DNA from: Trichosphaerium sp. ATCC 40318
Taxonomy: Eukaryota; Discosea; Flabellinia; Trichosidae
NCBI GenBank assembly: GCA_038496445.1
Contig: JALMLS010000447.1
Location: 186,001-250,000 of the forward strand
Length of the DNA stretch: 64,000 nt
Reading direction: 5' to 3'
The notes beneath the pieces are model-generated. The model saw only the letters and a list, made by a program, of their open reading frames with translations, was not told where the DNA came from and did no database searches. How positions within the stretch are numbered: position 1 is the first letter of the stretch; every line of letters begins with the position of its first letter. This document shows, piece after piece, positions 1 to 13,788 of the stretch. The translations under genes were made by a program, and so were the position numbers.

Positions 1-3000
1 GTATTGAGTTGAAGGCATAACACCATCAGCTGTATCGAAAGAGTACATGCCCATGTTGTCTGTAGTTTCTCTATCGATAACCATGCCGTTACCTGTGTCT
101 GTGATTGAAACATCTCTGTTTACAACAGGCATATCTCCAGCACCTTAAAATACAACGGTAAGTACTTAAATAACAAAGTAAAAGTTGGAGGCATACTTTG
201 AGTGTTGTCACTGTCCAAGTCAAAGAAAACGAGGTCTCCGATGTTGACAGTGAGTGTAACAACAAAACCGAAATCATAGTCAATATTCATCATATTGATT
301 GAAGGTGAGGTCTAAAGAACAGGAAGCATGAGTAAATATAGAAAAGTTGGTACAACACAGAAACGTACAAAGTCAACGCAAGATACACGTTCGGCCATGC
401 CACCTCCAATATCGACCATACGTTCATCACCATCAGAATCAATGGTGTCATCCATACCAGCGCCAGTGGCTGTTGGGTCTGTATTTGCTGGAACTTGAGC
501 ACAAATGGTGTACATTGTGTCAGGTAATAGGCCATCTGTTTCGTCAAAACCATAGATACCACTCATGTCTGTCATATCTGTTGCGATAACTGTTCCACCT
601 TGGATCAGTGCAACAGTTATGCCGTTGATACCAGTTTCGCCAATTGAAAGACCATTGTTATTAGAGTCGGTAAACACAAGGTCTCCAACTGAAACAGTAC
701 CAGCGACGATACCAAAGTCAATGGTATCGTCTGTAGTACCACCATTTGGAGAGGTGATATCAACACATGAGGCACGCTCTGGAGTACCATCGCCATCAAA
801 GTCAAAGGTAGTTATTGTACCGTCTGAGTCGGTGGCTGCTGTACCCATTCCTGTTTGTGCAGGGACATCAAGAACGTCAAGTTCAATACAAATGGTATAA
901 TCTGTGTTTGGCACAAGACCATCTGTTTCATCGAAAGTGTATTCGCCGTTCATGTCGGTGACATCGGTAGCGATAGGAGTGACATCATTGCGAAGGGTAA
1001 TCACAACTGTTCTTCCTGGTACGTCTGCGTCACCACCGTCTTGTATACCGTCATTGTTGTTGTCCATGAATACACGGTTTCCAACACTGACTGGTTGATT
1101 GACAAATCCAAAGTCAATTGTCAAGTCATTAACACCAGCATTAGGTGAGGTCTTTATCATAAAAGTTAGAGAAAGTTCAAGAATTATTTTCAAATTATCA
1201 ACGTACAATCATAACACATGAAGCACGGTCAGGAGTGCCATCTCCATCAAGATCAATCATTAGTTCAGCGCCATCAGAGTCAATGGTATCATCTCCACCA
1301 GAGTTGGCAGTGATTGGATCTTGGTTTGTTGGTACTTGGGCACATACTCGGTAGTCTGTGTCTGGAAGTAATCCATCGGTTGTAGAGAACATGTAGTTGC
1401 CCATTGCGTTGGTCATTGTGTTGGCAACTTCAACGTCCATTGAGTCGAAAAGTACGACAAGTACGTTGTTAATTTCAGTGTCGCCTCCATCTGTAAAAAG
1501 TAGAGTAAGAAAAGGGAAAGTGATTCTTTTAACTAAGACAGACGAAAAAATGATAAGATCAAGAAATAGTACCTTGAACGTTGTCTCCATTTTCATCAAC
1601 AAAGACAAAGTCACCAATAAATTGAGCTGGTGCATTGATAATACCAAAATCGATTGTATCGTCAGTGCCACCACCATTTGGAGAGGTGATGTCAGCACAT
1701 GAGGCGCGCTCTGGAGTACCATCGCCATCAAAGTCGAAAGTAGTTATTGTACCATCAGAATCAGTAGCTGCGGTACCCATTCCTGTTTGAGCAGGAAGGT
1801 CAAGAACGTCGAGTTCAATACAAATGGTGTAATCTGTGTTTGGAATTAAACCATCTGTTTCGTCGAAAGTGTATTCGCCGTTCATGTTGGTTACATCGGT
1901 AGCGATAGGAGTGACGTCATTGCGAAGGGTAATCACAACTGTTCTTCCTGGTACATCTGCGTCACCGCCATCTTGAATACCATCGTTGTTGTTGTCCATG
2001 AATACACGGTTTCCAACACTGACTGGTTGATTGACAAATCCAAAGTCAATTGTCAAGTCATTAACACCAGCATTAGGTGAGGTCTTTATCATAAAAGTTA
2101 GAGAAAGTTCAAGAATTATTTTCGAATTTTTGAAGTATCAACGTACAATCATAACACATGAAGCACGATCAGGAGTGCCATCTCCATCAAGGTCAATCAT
2201 TAGTTCAGCACCATCAGAGTCAATGGTATCATCTCCACCAAAGTTGGCAGTGATTGGATCTTGGTTTGTTGGTACTTGGGCACAGACTCGGTAGTCTGTG
2301 TCTGGAAGTAATCCATCGGTTGTAGAGAACATGTAGTTGCCCATTGGATTGGTCATTGTGTTGGCAACTTCAACGTCCATTGAGTCGAAAAGTACGACAA
2401 GCACGTTGTTAATTGCAGTGTCGCCTCCATCTGTAAAAAATAGAGTAAGAAAAGGGAAAGTGATCCTTTTAACTAAGACAGACGAAAAAATGATAAGATC
2501 AAGAAATAGTACCTTGAACATTGTCTCCATTTACATCAACAAAAACAAAGTCACCGATAAATTGAGCTGGTGTGTTAATACCAAAGTCGTTGTCGAGGTC
2601 AGCGTTGCCAAGTGTTGGACTCATCTAGAGGAAATAGTATTAGTGAATGTGACCAAAACAGTTGTGGACATACAATATCAACACAAGAAGCGCGATCAGG
2701 AGTGCCATCACCATCGACATCGAACATTTGAAGAGATCCATCAGAGTCGATGGTATCATCTCCTCCGGCATCAGCAGTAACAGGTGCTTCAGTACTCAAA
2801 AGAAGTACACAGATCATGTACTGAGTTGAAGGCATAACACCGTCAGTAGTATCAAAAGAGTACATGCCCATGTTATCTGTGGTTTCTCTATCGATAACCA
2901 TGCCGCTACCTGTGTCTGTGATCGACACTTCTCTGTTCATTACAGGCATGTCTAGACCACCTTAAAATACATTGTTAGAGACCAAGTTTGTACAAGGTTA

Positions 3001-6000
3001 AAGGGCTTACTCTGAGCATTATCACCATCCAAATCGAAGAAAACAAAGTCTCCGATATTGACAGTTTGTGCTACAAATCCAAAGTCGTAGTTAAGGTTCA
3101 TCATGTTGCCTGATGGTGAGGTCTAAAAAATATCAATAAAAGGAGTACCAACCAAAACGTCAAACAATTTTTCAAAAAAAACCAAAAGGAACATACAAAG
3201 TCGACGCAAGATACACGTTCAGCCATGCCACCTCCAATATCGACCATACGTTCGTCACCATCAGAGTCAATGGTGTCGTCCATACCAGCTCCAGTGGCTG
3301 TTGGGTCTGTATTTGCTGGAACTTGAGCACAAATGGTGTACATTGTGTCAGGTAATAAGCCATCTGTTTCATCAAAACCATAGATACCACTCATATCTGT
3401 CATATCTGTTGCAACAACAGCTCCACCTTGGATCAGTACAACAGTTATACCGTTGATACCAGTTTCGCCAGTTGAGAGACCATCATTATCAGAGTCGGTA
3501 AAGACAAGGTCTCCAACAGATACAGGACCAGCGACAATACCAAAATCGATTGTATCGTCAGTACCACCTCCATTTGGAGAGGTGATGTCAACACATGAGG
3601 CACGATCAGGAGTGCCATCGCCATCAAAGTCGAATGTACTCAAAGCGCCATCAGAGTCAGTAGCTGCTGTACCCATTCCTGTTTGAGCAGGGAGGTCAGG
3701 AGCTCCAAGTTCAACACAGATGGTGTAGTCTGTGTTTGGTATTAAACCGTCAGTTTCGTCGAAAGTGTATTCGCCGTTCATGTTGGTGACATCGGTGGCA
3801 ACAGGAGTGACATCATTGCGAAGGGTAATCACAACTGTTCTTCCTGGTACGTCTGTGTCACCACCGTCTTGAATACCATCACCATTGTTGTCCATGAATA
3901 CACGGTTACCAACACTCACTGGTTGATTGATAAAACCAAAGTCAATTGTCAAGTCATTCACACCAACATCAGGTGAAGTCTAAACAAGAAAACAATTAGT
4001 TCTGAAAGTAATTTCAAAAAAAAGTTAATAAAAGACATACAATCATAACACATGAACCACGATCATTCATGCCATCTCCATCAAGATCAATGGCGACTTC
4101 AGAACCATCAGAGTCAATGGTATCATCGCCACCGAAGTTGGCAGTGATTGCGTCTTGATTTGTTGGTATTTGAGCACAGACTCGGTACATTGTGTTTGGA
4201 AGCAAGCCGTCCATTGTTGTGAACATGTAGTTGCCCATGGCATTTGTCATTGTGTTGGCAACTTCAACGTCCATTGAATCGAAGAGTACAACAAGTACGT
4301 TTTCAATTTCAGTGTCTCCTCCATCTAAAAACAGGGCAGTAAGCAAAAGGACAGTGATTCATCTTAAGAAATAGTACCTTGAACGTTGTCTCCGTTTTCA
4401 TCAATAAAGACAAAGTCACCGATAAATTGAGCTGGTGTGATAATACCAAAATCGATTGTATCGTCAGTGCCACCACCATTTGGAGAGGTGATGTCAGCAC
4501 ATGAGGCGCGCTCTGGAGTACCATCGCCATCAAAGTCGAATGTAGTTATTGTACCGTCTGAGTCGGTGGCTGCTGTACCCATTCCTGTTTGAGCAGGAAC
4601 ATCAAGAACATCAAGTTCAATACAGATGGTATAATCCGTGTTTGGAACAAGACCATCTGTTTCATCGAAAGTGTATTCGCCGTTCATGTCAGTGACATCG
4701 GTGGCAACAGGAGTGACATCATTGCGAAGGGTAATCACAACTGTTCTTCCTGGTACATCTGCGTCACCGCCGTCTTGAATACCATCGTTGTTGTTGTCCA
4801 TGAATACACGGTTACCAACACTCACTGGTTGATTGATAAAACCAAAGTCAATTGTCAAGTCATTCACACCAACATCAGGTGAAGTCTAAACAAGAAAACA
4901 ATTAGTTCTGCATCAATTTCAAATAAAAGTTAATAAAAGACATACAATCATAACACATGAACCACGATCATTCATGCCATCTTATCAAGGTCAATGGCGA
5001 CTTCAGAACCATCAGAGTCAATGGTATCATCGCCACCAGAGTTGGCAGTGATTGCGTCTTGATTTGTTGGTATTTGAGCACAGACTCGGTACATTGTGTT
5101 TGGAAGTAATCCATCCATAGTAGTAAACATGTAGTTGCCCATTGCGTTTGTCATTGTGTTGGCAACTTCAACGTCCATTGAATCGAAGAGTACAACAAGT
5201 ACGTTTTCAATTTCAGTATCTCCACCGTCTAAAAACAGGGCAGTAAGCAAAAGGACAGTGATTCATCTTAACAAATAGTACCTTGAACGTTGTCTCCGTT
5301 TTCATCAATAAAGACAAAGTCACCAATAAATTGAGCTGGTGCATTGATAATACCAAAATCGATTGTATCATCATTACCACCAGCGGTTGGAGAGGTGATA
5401 TCGGCACATGAAGCACGATCAGGAGTGCCATCACCGTCAAAGTCAAAGGTAGTTATTGTACCATCTGAGTCAGTAGCAGCAGTACCCATTCCTGTTTGAG
5501 CAGGAAGGTCAAGAACGTCAAGTTCAATACAGATGGTGTAGTCTGTGTTTGGTAGTACACCATCAGAAGTGTCGAAAGTGTATTCGCCGTTCATGTTGGT
5601 TACATCGGTAGCGATAGGAGTGACGTCATTGCGAAGGGTAATCACAACTGTTCTTCCTGGTATGTCTGTGTCACCGCCGTCTTGTATGCCGTCGTTGTTG
5701 TTGTCCATGAATACACGGTTACCGACACTCACTGGTTGGTCGATAAATCCAAAGTCGATTGTCATGTCGTTTACACCAGCATTAGGTGAAGTCTAAAAGT
5801 AAAAAAAAAAGTTAGAAAACGTTTTCTTAATAACTTAAGATTATTGACGTACAATATCAATACAAGAACCACGATCATTCATGCCATCATTATCAAGGTC
5901 AATGGCGACTTCAGAACCATCAGAGTCAATGGTATCGTCACCTCCAAAGTTGGCAGTGATTGGATCTTGGGTTGCTGGGATTTGAGCACATACTTGATAG

Positions 6001-9000
6001 TCTGTGTCTGGAAGTACGCCATCCATAGTAGTAAACATGTAGATGCCCATTGCGTTTGTCATTGTGTTGGCAACTTCAACACCCATTGAATCGAAGAGTA
6101 CAACAAGTACGTTTTCAATTTCAGTATCTCCACCATCTATAAATAGAATTGTAAGAAAACCGACAGTGATCAGCTTAATGAATCATACCTTGAACATTGT
6201 CTCCATTTTCATCAACAAAGACAAAGTCACCGATGAATTGAGCTGGTGTATTAATACCAAAATCGTTGTCGAGGTCATCATTACCAAGTGCTGGACTCAT
6301 CTGAAGAAAAGTAATTAGCAACAAATCGAGCTAAGCAAAAATCAAAGGCGTACAATATCAACACATGAAGCGCGATCAGGAGTGCCATCACCATCGACAT
6401 CGAACATTTGAAGAGATCCATCAGAGTCGATGGTATCATCTCCGCCAAAATCAGCAGTAACAGGTGCTTCAGTACTCAAAAGAAGTACACAGATCGTGTA
6501 CTGAGTTGAAGGCATAACACCGTCAGTAGTATCAAAAGAGTACATGCCCATGTTATCTGTGGTTTCTCTATCGATAACCATGCCGTTACCTGTGTCTGTG
6601 ATCGACACTTCTCTGTTCATTACAGGCATGTCTAGACCACCTTTGACAAGTTACAAACTTAAGTAAAAGTAGAAGGCGTACTTTGAGTGTTGTCACCATC
6701 CGAGTCAAAGAAGACAAAGTCTCCAATGTTGACAGTCAATGGTACAAATCCAAAATCATAGTCAGGATTCATCATGTTGATTGAAGGTGAGATCTAATAA
6801 ACAAATCAATAAAAACATTTTACAAAAAAAAAGGGAACGTACAAAGTCAACACAGGATACACGATCATCCATACCATCTCCATCAATGTCAACAGCACGT
6901 TCGTCACCATCAGAATCAATGGTGTCGTCCATACCAACTCCAGTGGCTGTTGGGTCGTTACCTGCTGGAACAAGAGCACATATAGTGTACATCAAGTCAG
7001 GTAATAGGCCGTCTGTTTCATCAAAGCCATAGATACCACTCATATCTGTTGTATCTGTTGCAATAACAGTTACATCTTGGATAAGTGCAACAAGTACACC
7101 ATTGATTCCGGTTTCACCCATTGAGATACCATTGTTATCAGAGTCGGTAAACACGAAGTCTCCAACAGATACAGTACCAGCGATGATACCAAAATCGATT
7201 GTATCATCTGTACCAGCAGTTGGAGAGGTGATGTCAACACATGAAGCGCGATCAGGAGTGCCATCACCATCAAAGTCAAAGGTAGTTATTGTACCATCTG
7301 AGTCAGTGGCTGCAGTACCCATTCCTGTTTGAGCAGGAAGGTCAAGAGGGAGAAGTTGAATACAGATGGTGTAATCTGTATTTGGTAGTACACCATCATC
7401 GGAATCGAAAGTGTATTCACCGTTCATGTCAGTGATATCGGTAGCGATAGGCGTGACATCATTGCGAAGGGTAATCACAATTCCTCTTCCTGGTATGTCT
7501 GCGTCACCACCATCTTGAATACCATCGTTGTTGTTGTCCATGAATACACGATTACCAACAACGACGTTGACAAATCCAAAGTCGAAAGTCAGGTCATTAA
7601 CACCAACATTAGGTGAAGTCTAAAAGTAATAAACAAGTTGAAGTGCTTTAAATAATTAACGTACAATTGTAACACATGAAGCACTATCGTCCATACCATC
7701 ACCATCGAGATCAATCATTGTTTCAGAACCATCAGAGTCGACAGCGTCATCGCCTCCAAAATCTGCAGTGATTGGAGCACGGTTTGTTGGTATTTGAGCA
7801 CAGATTTGGTACATAGTGTCTGGAAGTACACCATCCATAGTAGTGAACATGTAGATGCCCATGGCGTTTGTCATTGTGTTGGCAACTTCAACACCCATTG
7901 AATCGAAGAGTACAACAAGTACGTTTTCAATTGCAGTGTCTCCACCATCTTAAAAAAAGATCAGTAAGATTGTTTGTTATCACTTGAATTTTGTTATCTT
8001 TTTACCTTGAACATTGTCTCCATTTTCATCAACAAAGACAAAGTCACCGATGAATTGAGCTGGTGTATTGACACCAAAATCTATAGTCAGATCATTGGCA
8101 CCACCCGATGGGCTTGTCTAAAAAAAGCACGTGAGTTGCTGGCTGAATCATCCAGGAATCAAAGAAAAAAAAGAGGAAAAAAAAGTAAACGTACGAAATC
8201 AAAGCAAGAAGCACGATCGTCCATTGAATCACCATCAAAGTCGAAAGCTCCCAAAGCACCATCAGAATCAATACTGTCATCACCACCGACATCTTGCGTT
8301 ACAGGTACTTCAATAGGCAACAATTCGACACAGATTGTGTATTGTGTATTAAGGGTTAACCCATCACCTAAGTCGAAGCCGTAGTTGCCCATTGGGTCTG
8401 TTGTGTCTGTAGCTATTACTTGACCATCACTTCTTCTTATAAGTACGACTGTTCTACCATTTATAGGCATATCTCCTCCAGCTAAACATAAAAAGGTTAA
8501 CAAAGCCAAACAAAGGAAAAAAAGAAAAAAGTTCGAAAAAAAAGCAAAAAAAAAAAAAGCTTTTCAGCTCTGCTGTCACAAGTCGATTTCTTTTAATCAA
8601 GTTTTCTTTAAAACACAATTTCCTTGTTATAAATAGTATCTAATTACGGTAAAGATATCAAAAAATAATACGTACATTGTAGATTATTACCATCCATATC
8701 AAAAAATACAAAATCACCAATTAGTGTTGGAGGAACTATTCCGAAATCAATAGTAAAGTCGTCATTTCCATTTGGAGGTGTTGTTATATCTGCACAAGTA
8801 GCATCATCATCAGTTCCATCACCATCAAAGTCAAAAACACCCATAAGTCCGTTAGAGTCAACAGTGGCGTCCATCCCAACGCCATCCGGTGAAAGACCTT
8901 CATCACCAATGATTTGTACGCAAATTCTGTAGTTGGTATTTGGGGTCAACCCATCACCCGTATCAAAGGTGTATACACCGTCCCTATCGGTTTGAGTAGT

Positions 9001-12000
9001 AGCTACCACAGTACCATCTGTGAGTAGGATTGCAACATTACGACTTGCAACAGGTGTATCTCCTGCATCTAAAAGATTTGTTAGTCAAAAATATGTATTG
9101 GTTTTTGAAGAACATAGTTTTTTTTTTCTTAAACCGTACCTTGCAACCCATCTCCGTTATTATCGAAGAATACTTCATCTCCTACCTGTACTCTAGGCAC
9201 ATTTATAAAACCAAAATCAAAAGTTAAATCTGTATTGCCAAGAGCAGGTGAAGTCTATGAACGTTGTCAAAAAAACATATCAAAAATAAAATAATAATGA
9301 TAAAAAAAAGTGCGCCGTACGATCATCTGACAGAGTCCATCATCAAGGGATCCGTCACCATCAAAATCAAAGGCATTTAATGTTAATGTACCATCGGAGT
9401 CTATGGTATCATCCATTCCTGTGTTTGAGGCAGTAGGTACCATACCAGAAGGAAGAGGAACACAGATTGTGAAGTCTGTTGCGGCTTGTACATCAAATGT
9501 ATAGATACCCATTGCGTCTGTCAGTACGCTTTGAGAAAATACACCATTACTATCAAGAAGTACAACTATAGATGCTATTGGACTATCACCCATATCTAAT
9601 GATGATTTTTAGTTACAGTCCAAGAGCGTACATGCGAGGCAAAGAGTTTTTTTGTCCCCCCTGATTCTTATTTTTTTTCTTGAATAAAGTCGTACCTTGA
9701 ACACCGTCTTCGTTCACGTCAAAAAATACAAAATCTCCGATAGTAACAGGTGTAGGACAGATACCAAAATCAGCATTATGATCACGGAAAATGAATGTTG
9801 ACACAGGTACAGAAAACTCATAAGTGCTTCCACTTGCTAACATGAAATCGCTGTCATGTCTATCATTTGTACCAGCATCAGCTGGAGCTACTGTCGCTCC
9901 CCCTGTTAGTGCTGTGATGACAGCTTGTGAGACATCCACTGAGATTGTCCATGTTTCCATTGTAAATATAGGATTATTTAGGATCGTGAAGTAATAGTAC
10001 CTGCACAAAAAAGAGTTAAGCCCAACCAAAGAAAAAATTTGAAAAAAAAAAGCAGGTTTTAAGTTTCCGCGTACCCGCCGTTTGCTGTGGTCTCCATGTC
10101 TACAGCCATGCCATTATTACGGTCTAATGAAACAACAACATTGTCTATTCCAACCTCTATAGGGTCTTGTATACCATTACAGTTGAGATCAAACCAAATA
10201 AAGTTTCCTATCTGTGAAGGAGGCGCATCACATATTGGCTCTATCTCACCGACACCAGTTGCTTTATCAACAAAAAGGTCGCTACCATCAGCTCTGTCAT
10301 AAAAAGCATATGCAAGCTGCTTTACTCCAGTTTGTGTATTTTGGTTCGTAACACCTCCTGAGAAATCTCCTCTATTATCAAATGGATCTAACTGAGTGAA
10401 GATCATCTCTCCGGTACCTTGTTCAAAAAGTCAGAAAAAAAAAAACCCCAAATCACGTGATAATCCACGTGGTGTAATTTTTGTGCAAAATTTTTACTGA
10501 AATGAACTAGCTGTCTTGTAGATAACTAAGATACATACCAAGGATAGTAGTGATTGAACCCATGAATGTTTCTTGATGAAATTCTACTTCATCGCGCATC
10601 ATAGGATCATTAATGCGATCAGTGTAAACATCATCAGAAAAAAATTCGCCACCACCATCAGGTCCAAGTCCGAAATCAGCTCTGTTTCCAGGAAGCGCAT
10701 TATAGTCACCACACCGTGGACCGTTATTAATACCGCCAGAACCAACCTCAAGCGCGTATGTATCTATAAACAGAATATGTAAACAAATAATCTTTACCCA
10801 AAAAATAAAAAATCTTTTTGAAGTCCGTTTTAGTGACTTTGTTTAAAAAAGTGCTTACCGGAAGCTCTGTCATAACTAACACATAGAGCGTCACCTGTTA
10901 GATGAATTAGTTACAAAGTTGCTGAGTGATTCAAAAACAAATGAAAGAAGAAACTGGTTGTACCTCCGATATCTCCTAGATAATCAGTGTCAGCATCACC
11001 TGACTGACTTCCAAACCTATCACCAAAAGTGAGAATCATGTATCCATTCTCGTCGAATTCAATTCCACTCAATATAGGTTGCGGAAAGGCGGCTGTGGTT
11101 AAACAAGTAAGTTAACAGAACAAAGTATTTTCAGAACGTACTTTCAGGAAATGTTGAAAAAGGACACAGTATTGCGTCGAACTTTGTACTTTGCCAAGGG
11201 TTCCATTGTTGATATGACTCGATATTTAGTGTGGTACATAAAAACGCTTGTTCTCTTTGCCAGTCCATTGGAGCAGAAATAAGCTAAGAACGGAGAGAAA
11301 AGGTGAGACACGGTAGAGTAAAAAAAAAAAAACAAAAAAAACCCTCGTACAAGTGTCCATGTTAACCCAGATCCAAAGTTTGTAGGATCAGCTCTGTATA
11401 CATAAAAAGCCAAGTCGGCTGTATTGTTTGTACTTTCAGCACTGCAAACAACGCCAATGTATAAAAAGTCGTCGTGAAACCTTATTTTTGGTTAGTCTTT
11501 CGAAGAGACTTGTGTGCTGGGTCACGTGCACAAAAAAAATTACAAGTTTAAAACACTAAGACTTACGTTACTGCAAATGGTCTAACATCTTCGGTTGGAC
11601 ACTCACTGACCGCTATAAGAATGAAGAACGTCAGGAAACAAAGGAAAGAAGAATAGTAGTAAAATAATAAAAAAAAGATCACAGTTCATGAACAGTTAAA
11701 AAAAAAATCTGTTTGCTTTCGCCATCCTCCCTACTAGTACGTACGTGGGAATTGTATTGGTTCCGATGTAGCAACAGTAACGTCTCCAGGCGTTGCGCTA
11801 ATATCTGAAAATAGTGAGTGAGTTGTTTGCAAGAGCACAGTGATCCACAGTTTAATATGTTACAAGAAAAACAACAACATACCAACTTCCAATCGAAGTA
11901 CTTCTCTTGAGAACAAGTTCATAACAAACAAGAATTCCTCGTCATCACTCAAGTCCATACCACCAAACCCGTGTTTGAGAACAGTAGGGAATGCAGGGTC

Positions 12001-13788
12001 GTCAGCCACGTCAGTATTCAAACCACTTGGTTCCAAGTCATTATAATCATGAAGTGCATTTCTGCCCAAGTCAGTGGCTGGGAAACCCAGTGCTGCAGTG
12101 TCTATGAGTTGTGCCATATCGCAAGATGCCAGACTATTTATCCTAATTATAGTAGAAGGGCTTTGATTTGTGAGGTAGCCAGAAAATGACTTCTGATACG
12201 ACCCTAAACACTTCGTTAAAAACAAAGTAGTCCAAAAAAAAAAAAAAAAAAGGCCACTATACTAAGCCCTAGTATGTTCCTCTCCCCTTTTATCACCAAG
12301 ATATGAAATACGCACCCATGAATAACTGTCCTGTCAAAGTACTGTATGCCAGACCATAAACAGGGCCAGTTTCCGAACCTGTACAAATTCTAACAGGTGG
12401 GTCGTCCCTGCCATCATCTTCGTCCAAGAAAGGATCCACTACACCATCAGTATTCAATTTGGTTATCACAGTATCGTCGTCAGTTAAACTGTCAGGAATC
12501 CCTAATACACAAAATCTTGTTAGTTCTCAAAAAACAAAACCAAAGAGGGCGGGAAACACAAAACAACATTTTTCTTTTTCGTCCAAAGTCTTTTTGGCTG
12601 GGCCTTTATTGGCAAGACTACGTGCTATTTTTTTGTACTAGCATTTTCCATAGTGGGATTATACTAAAAGAGCTTTTTTTTTCCAGTCTGTCACGTGAAA
12701 ATTTCGCGAAGTTTCCAAAATACGGTAAAAAAAAAAGAAAAAGGGTTTGGGAGTCCCAAAGTCCACAACAAAAAAAAACCAAAAACACACCAGTTACGAA
12801 ACAAGAGGCGATAATATCTACCGAAACTCGTGAACCATCGACAACATCACCAACACAATAATCGTATGGATTTGAAAGAGGTATATCAGCAGATGCCGTA
12901 TTATCAAACGTGTATGTTCCCACGGCTGAAAAGAAGGAAAAAAAAAAGTTAGTACGAAAGAAAAGTGAACGAATGTGATTCAAGAAGTTTTCTTTTTGTA
13001 CCTCCGCCACCTACACCACTTGAATCTACAAATAAGCTTGGCATATCGAATATTTCTAGACGATGAGGGCCTAGTACATAGTCAACATAAATACTCCGCG
13101 AGTCTAGCTGGTCACGTGATAACAAAAAAAGTTCAAGATTATTCGGTGGAGAAAAAATCTCGAAGTGCTTTTTTTTTTTGTATCGATATTTGTTAATCAC
13201 GTGGCCATAGTTACAGTAAACTGAGTGTATATATATCTTTACCTGTAAGACCAGGGAAAGAATATTGACCATTAACATCTGTTGTTTGAGTTCCCACATC
13301 AGTATTTGTAGCATCAAAAGCATGTATCTCAACACCTTGTATACCTAAACACAAAAAACAATTATGGTTGGGCGTTTCGTGTGAGACGGTATCTAAGCTA
13401 CTAAAAACCTAACAAATATATAGACAGTGCTATAATGTATCTATGAATCTTGTACTTTCATCTGTTTTTATCACGAAGAGAAAGTTGTGTCACAAAAGGC
13501 ACCAAACTTCAAAAAAAAAAATTTCAAAATACAAAAAGTAACCCCGAAGGTTGTTAATCAATCGGAAAAAAGGCACGTGATAAGCACTTTTTTAGTAGGT
13601 CCGAGCGGTAAATGAAAAAGGTAATACTTTGGTCGGAGGATAAGATAGAGAGTCATACCAGGTTCTAAGGAGTCTCTGAACCCATCAAAGTCGAAATCTC
13701 TGTATACCGTTCCGGCTATCTGAGATAACGTAGGCGAAGCGAAAAACGCCAAGATCGCTATAACGATCATCGCCTTTGTATTATACAT
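1..13788 (-). CDS. Giant secreted SdrD_B/Cna_B-repeat surface protein (colossin-like), 3' part outside window
   Basis: The protein starts at 13788 with a clear signal peptide (hydrophobic core IVIAILAFFA, then SPTLSQ). A first Cna_B/SdrD_B module follows, split by an intron (VYRDFDFDGFRD at 13695-13720, then GIQGVEIHAFDA at 13345-13255). Next comes a unique region (13100-9700) containing YGLAYSTLTGQLFMGA, a phrase I associate with bacterial SdrD-type surface proteins. From 9600 to the left edge it is nothing but SdrD_B-like modules with Asp-rich, Ca-binding-type loops (DNNNDGIQDGGD, DSDG, DFDGDGTPDRASC), each on one or two exons. Introns are phase 0 before TSP-type exons and phase 1 after NVQ-type exons, so modules can be added in frame. 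The protein should be an extracellular adhesin or coat component. Dictyostelium colossins have comparable Cna_B repeats; orthology is inference. One module carries a frameshift near 4981. The C-terminus lies beyond base 1. Confidence 0.88.
1155..3984 (-). repeat. Higher-order repeat unit 2 of the SdrD_B array
   Basis: Same exon order as the unit to its right: double module (3980-3198), NMMNLNYDFG (3122), DMPVMNREVS (2960), MSPTLGNADL (2625), NNVLVVLFDS (2432), TSPNAGVND (2083), NNVLVVLFDS (1492). It is about 0.8 kb shorter because it has one fewer pair of the last two exon types. A third unit begins at 1152 and leaves the window in its DMPVVNRDVS exon. Confidence 0.85.
3985..7625 (-). repeat. 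Higher-order repeat unit 1 of the SdrD_B array
   Basis: Read on the minus strand, the unit is: a long double-module exon (7620-6838), a short NMMNPDYDFG exon (6795-6682), a DMPVMNREVS exon (6642-6350), a short MSPALGNDDL exon (6302-6189), then alternating ENVLVVLFDS exons (6138, 5230, 4327) and TSPNAGVND/TSPDVGVND exons (5795, 4880). The same exon order restarts at 3980. Introns between equivalent exons are also nearly identical. Confidence 0.85.
13550..13788 (-). other. Signal peptide and first half-module of the giant surface protein
   Basis: First coding exon: ATG at 13786-13788, a lysine, a hydrophobic stretch and an SPTLSQ cleavage-like region, then the start of an SdrD_B module. It ends at SLEPG with donor GTATGACT near 13658. 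This shows that the module array belongs to a secreted protein and fixes the 5' end of the gene inside the window. Confidence 0.85.

Noticed and set aside
565-900. Plus-strand open frames inside the SdrD_B region (also at 855, 1397, 2337, 3453, 4589, 6781)
   Set aside because: They are complements of the repeated minus-strand modules and recur only because the modules recur. They have no start context or own motifs.
1-9600. CRISPR or satellite array as explanation for the regular repeats
   Set aside because: The repeats are long, coding, exon-structured and protein-conserved, without spacer logic.
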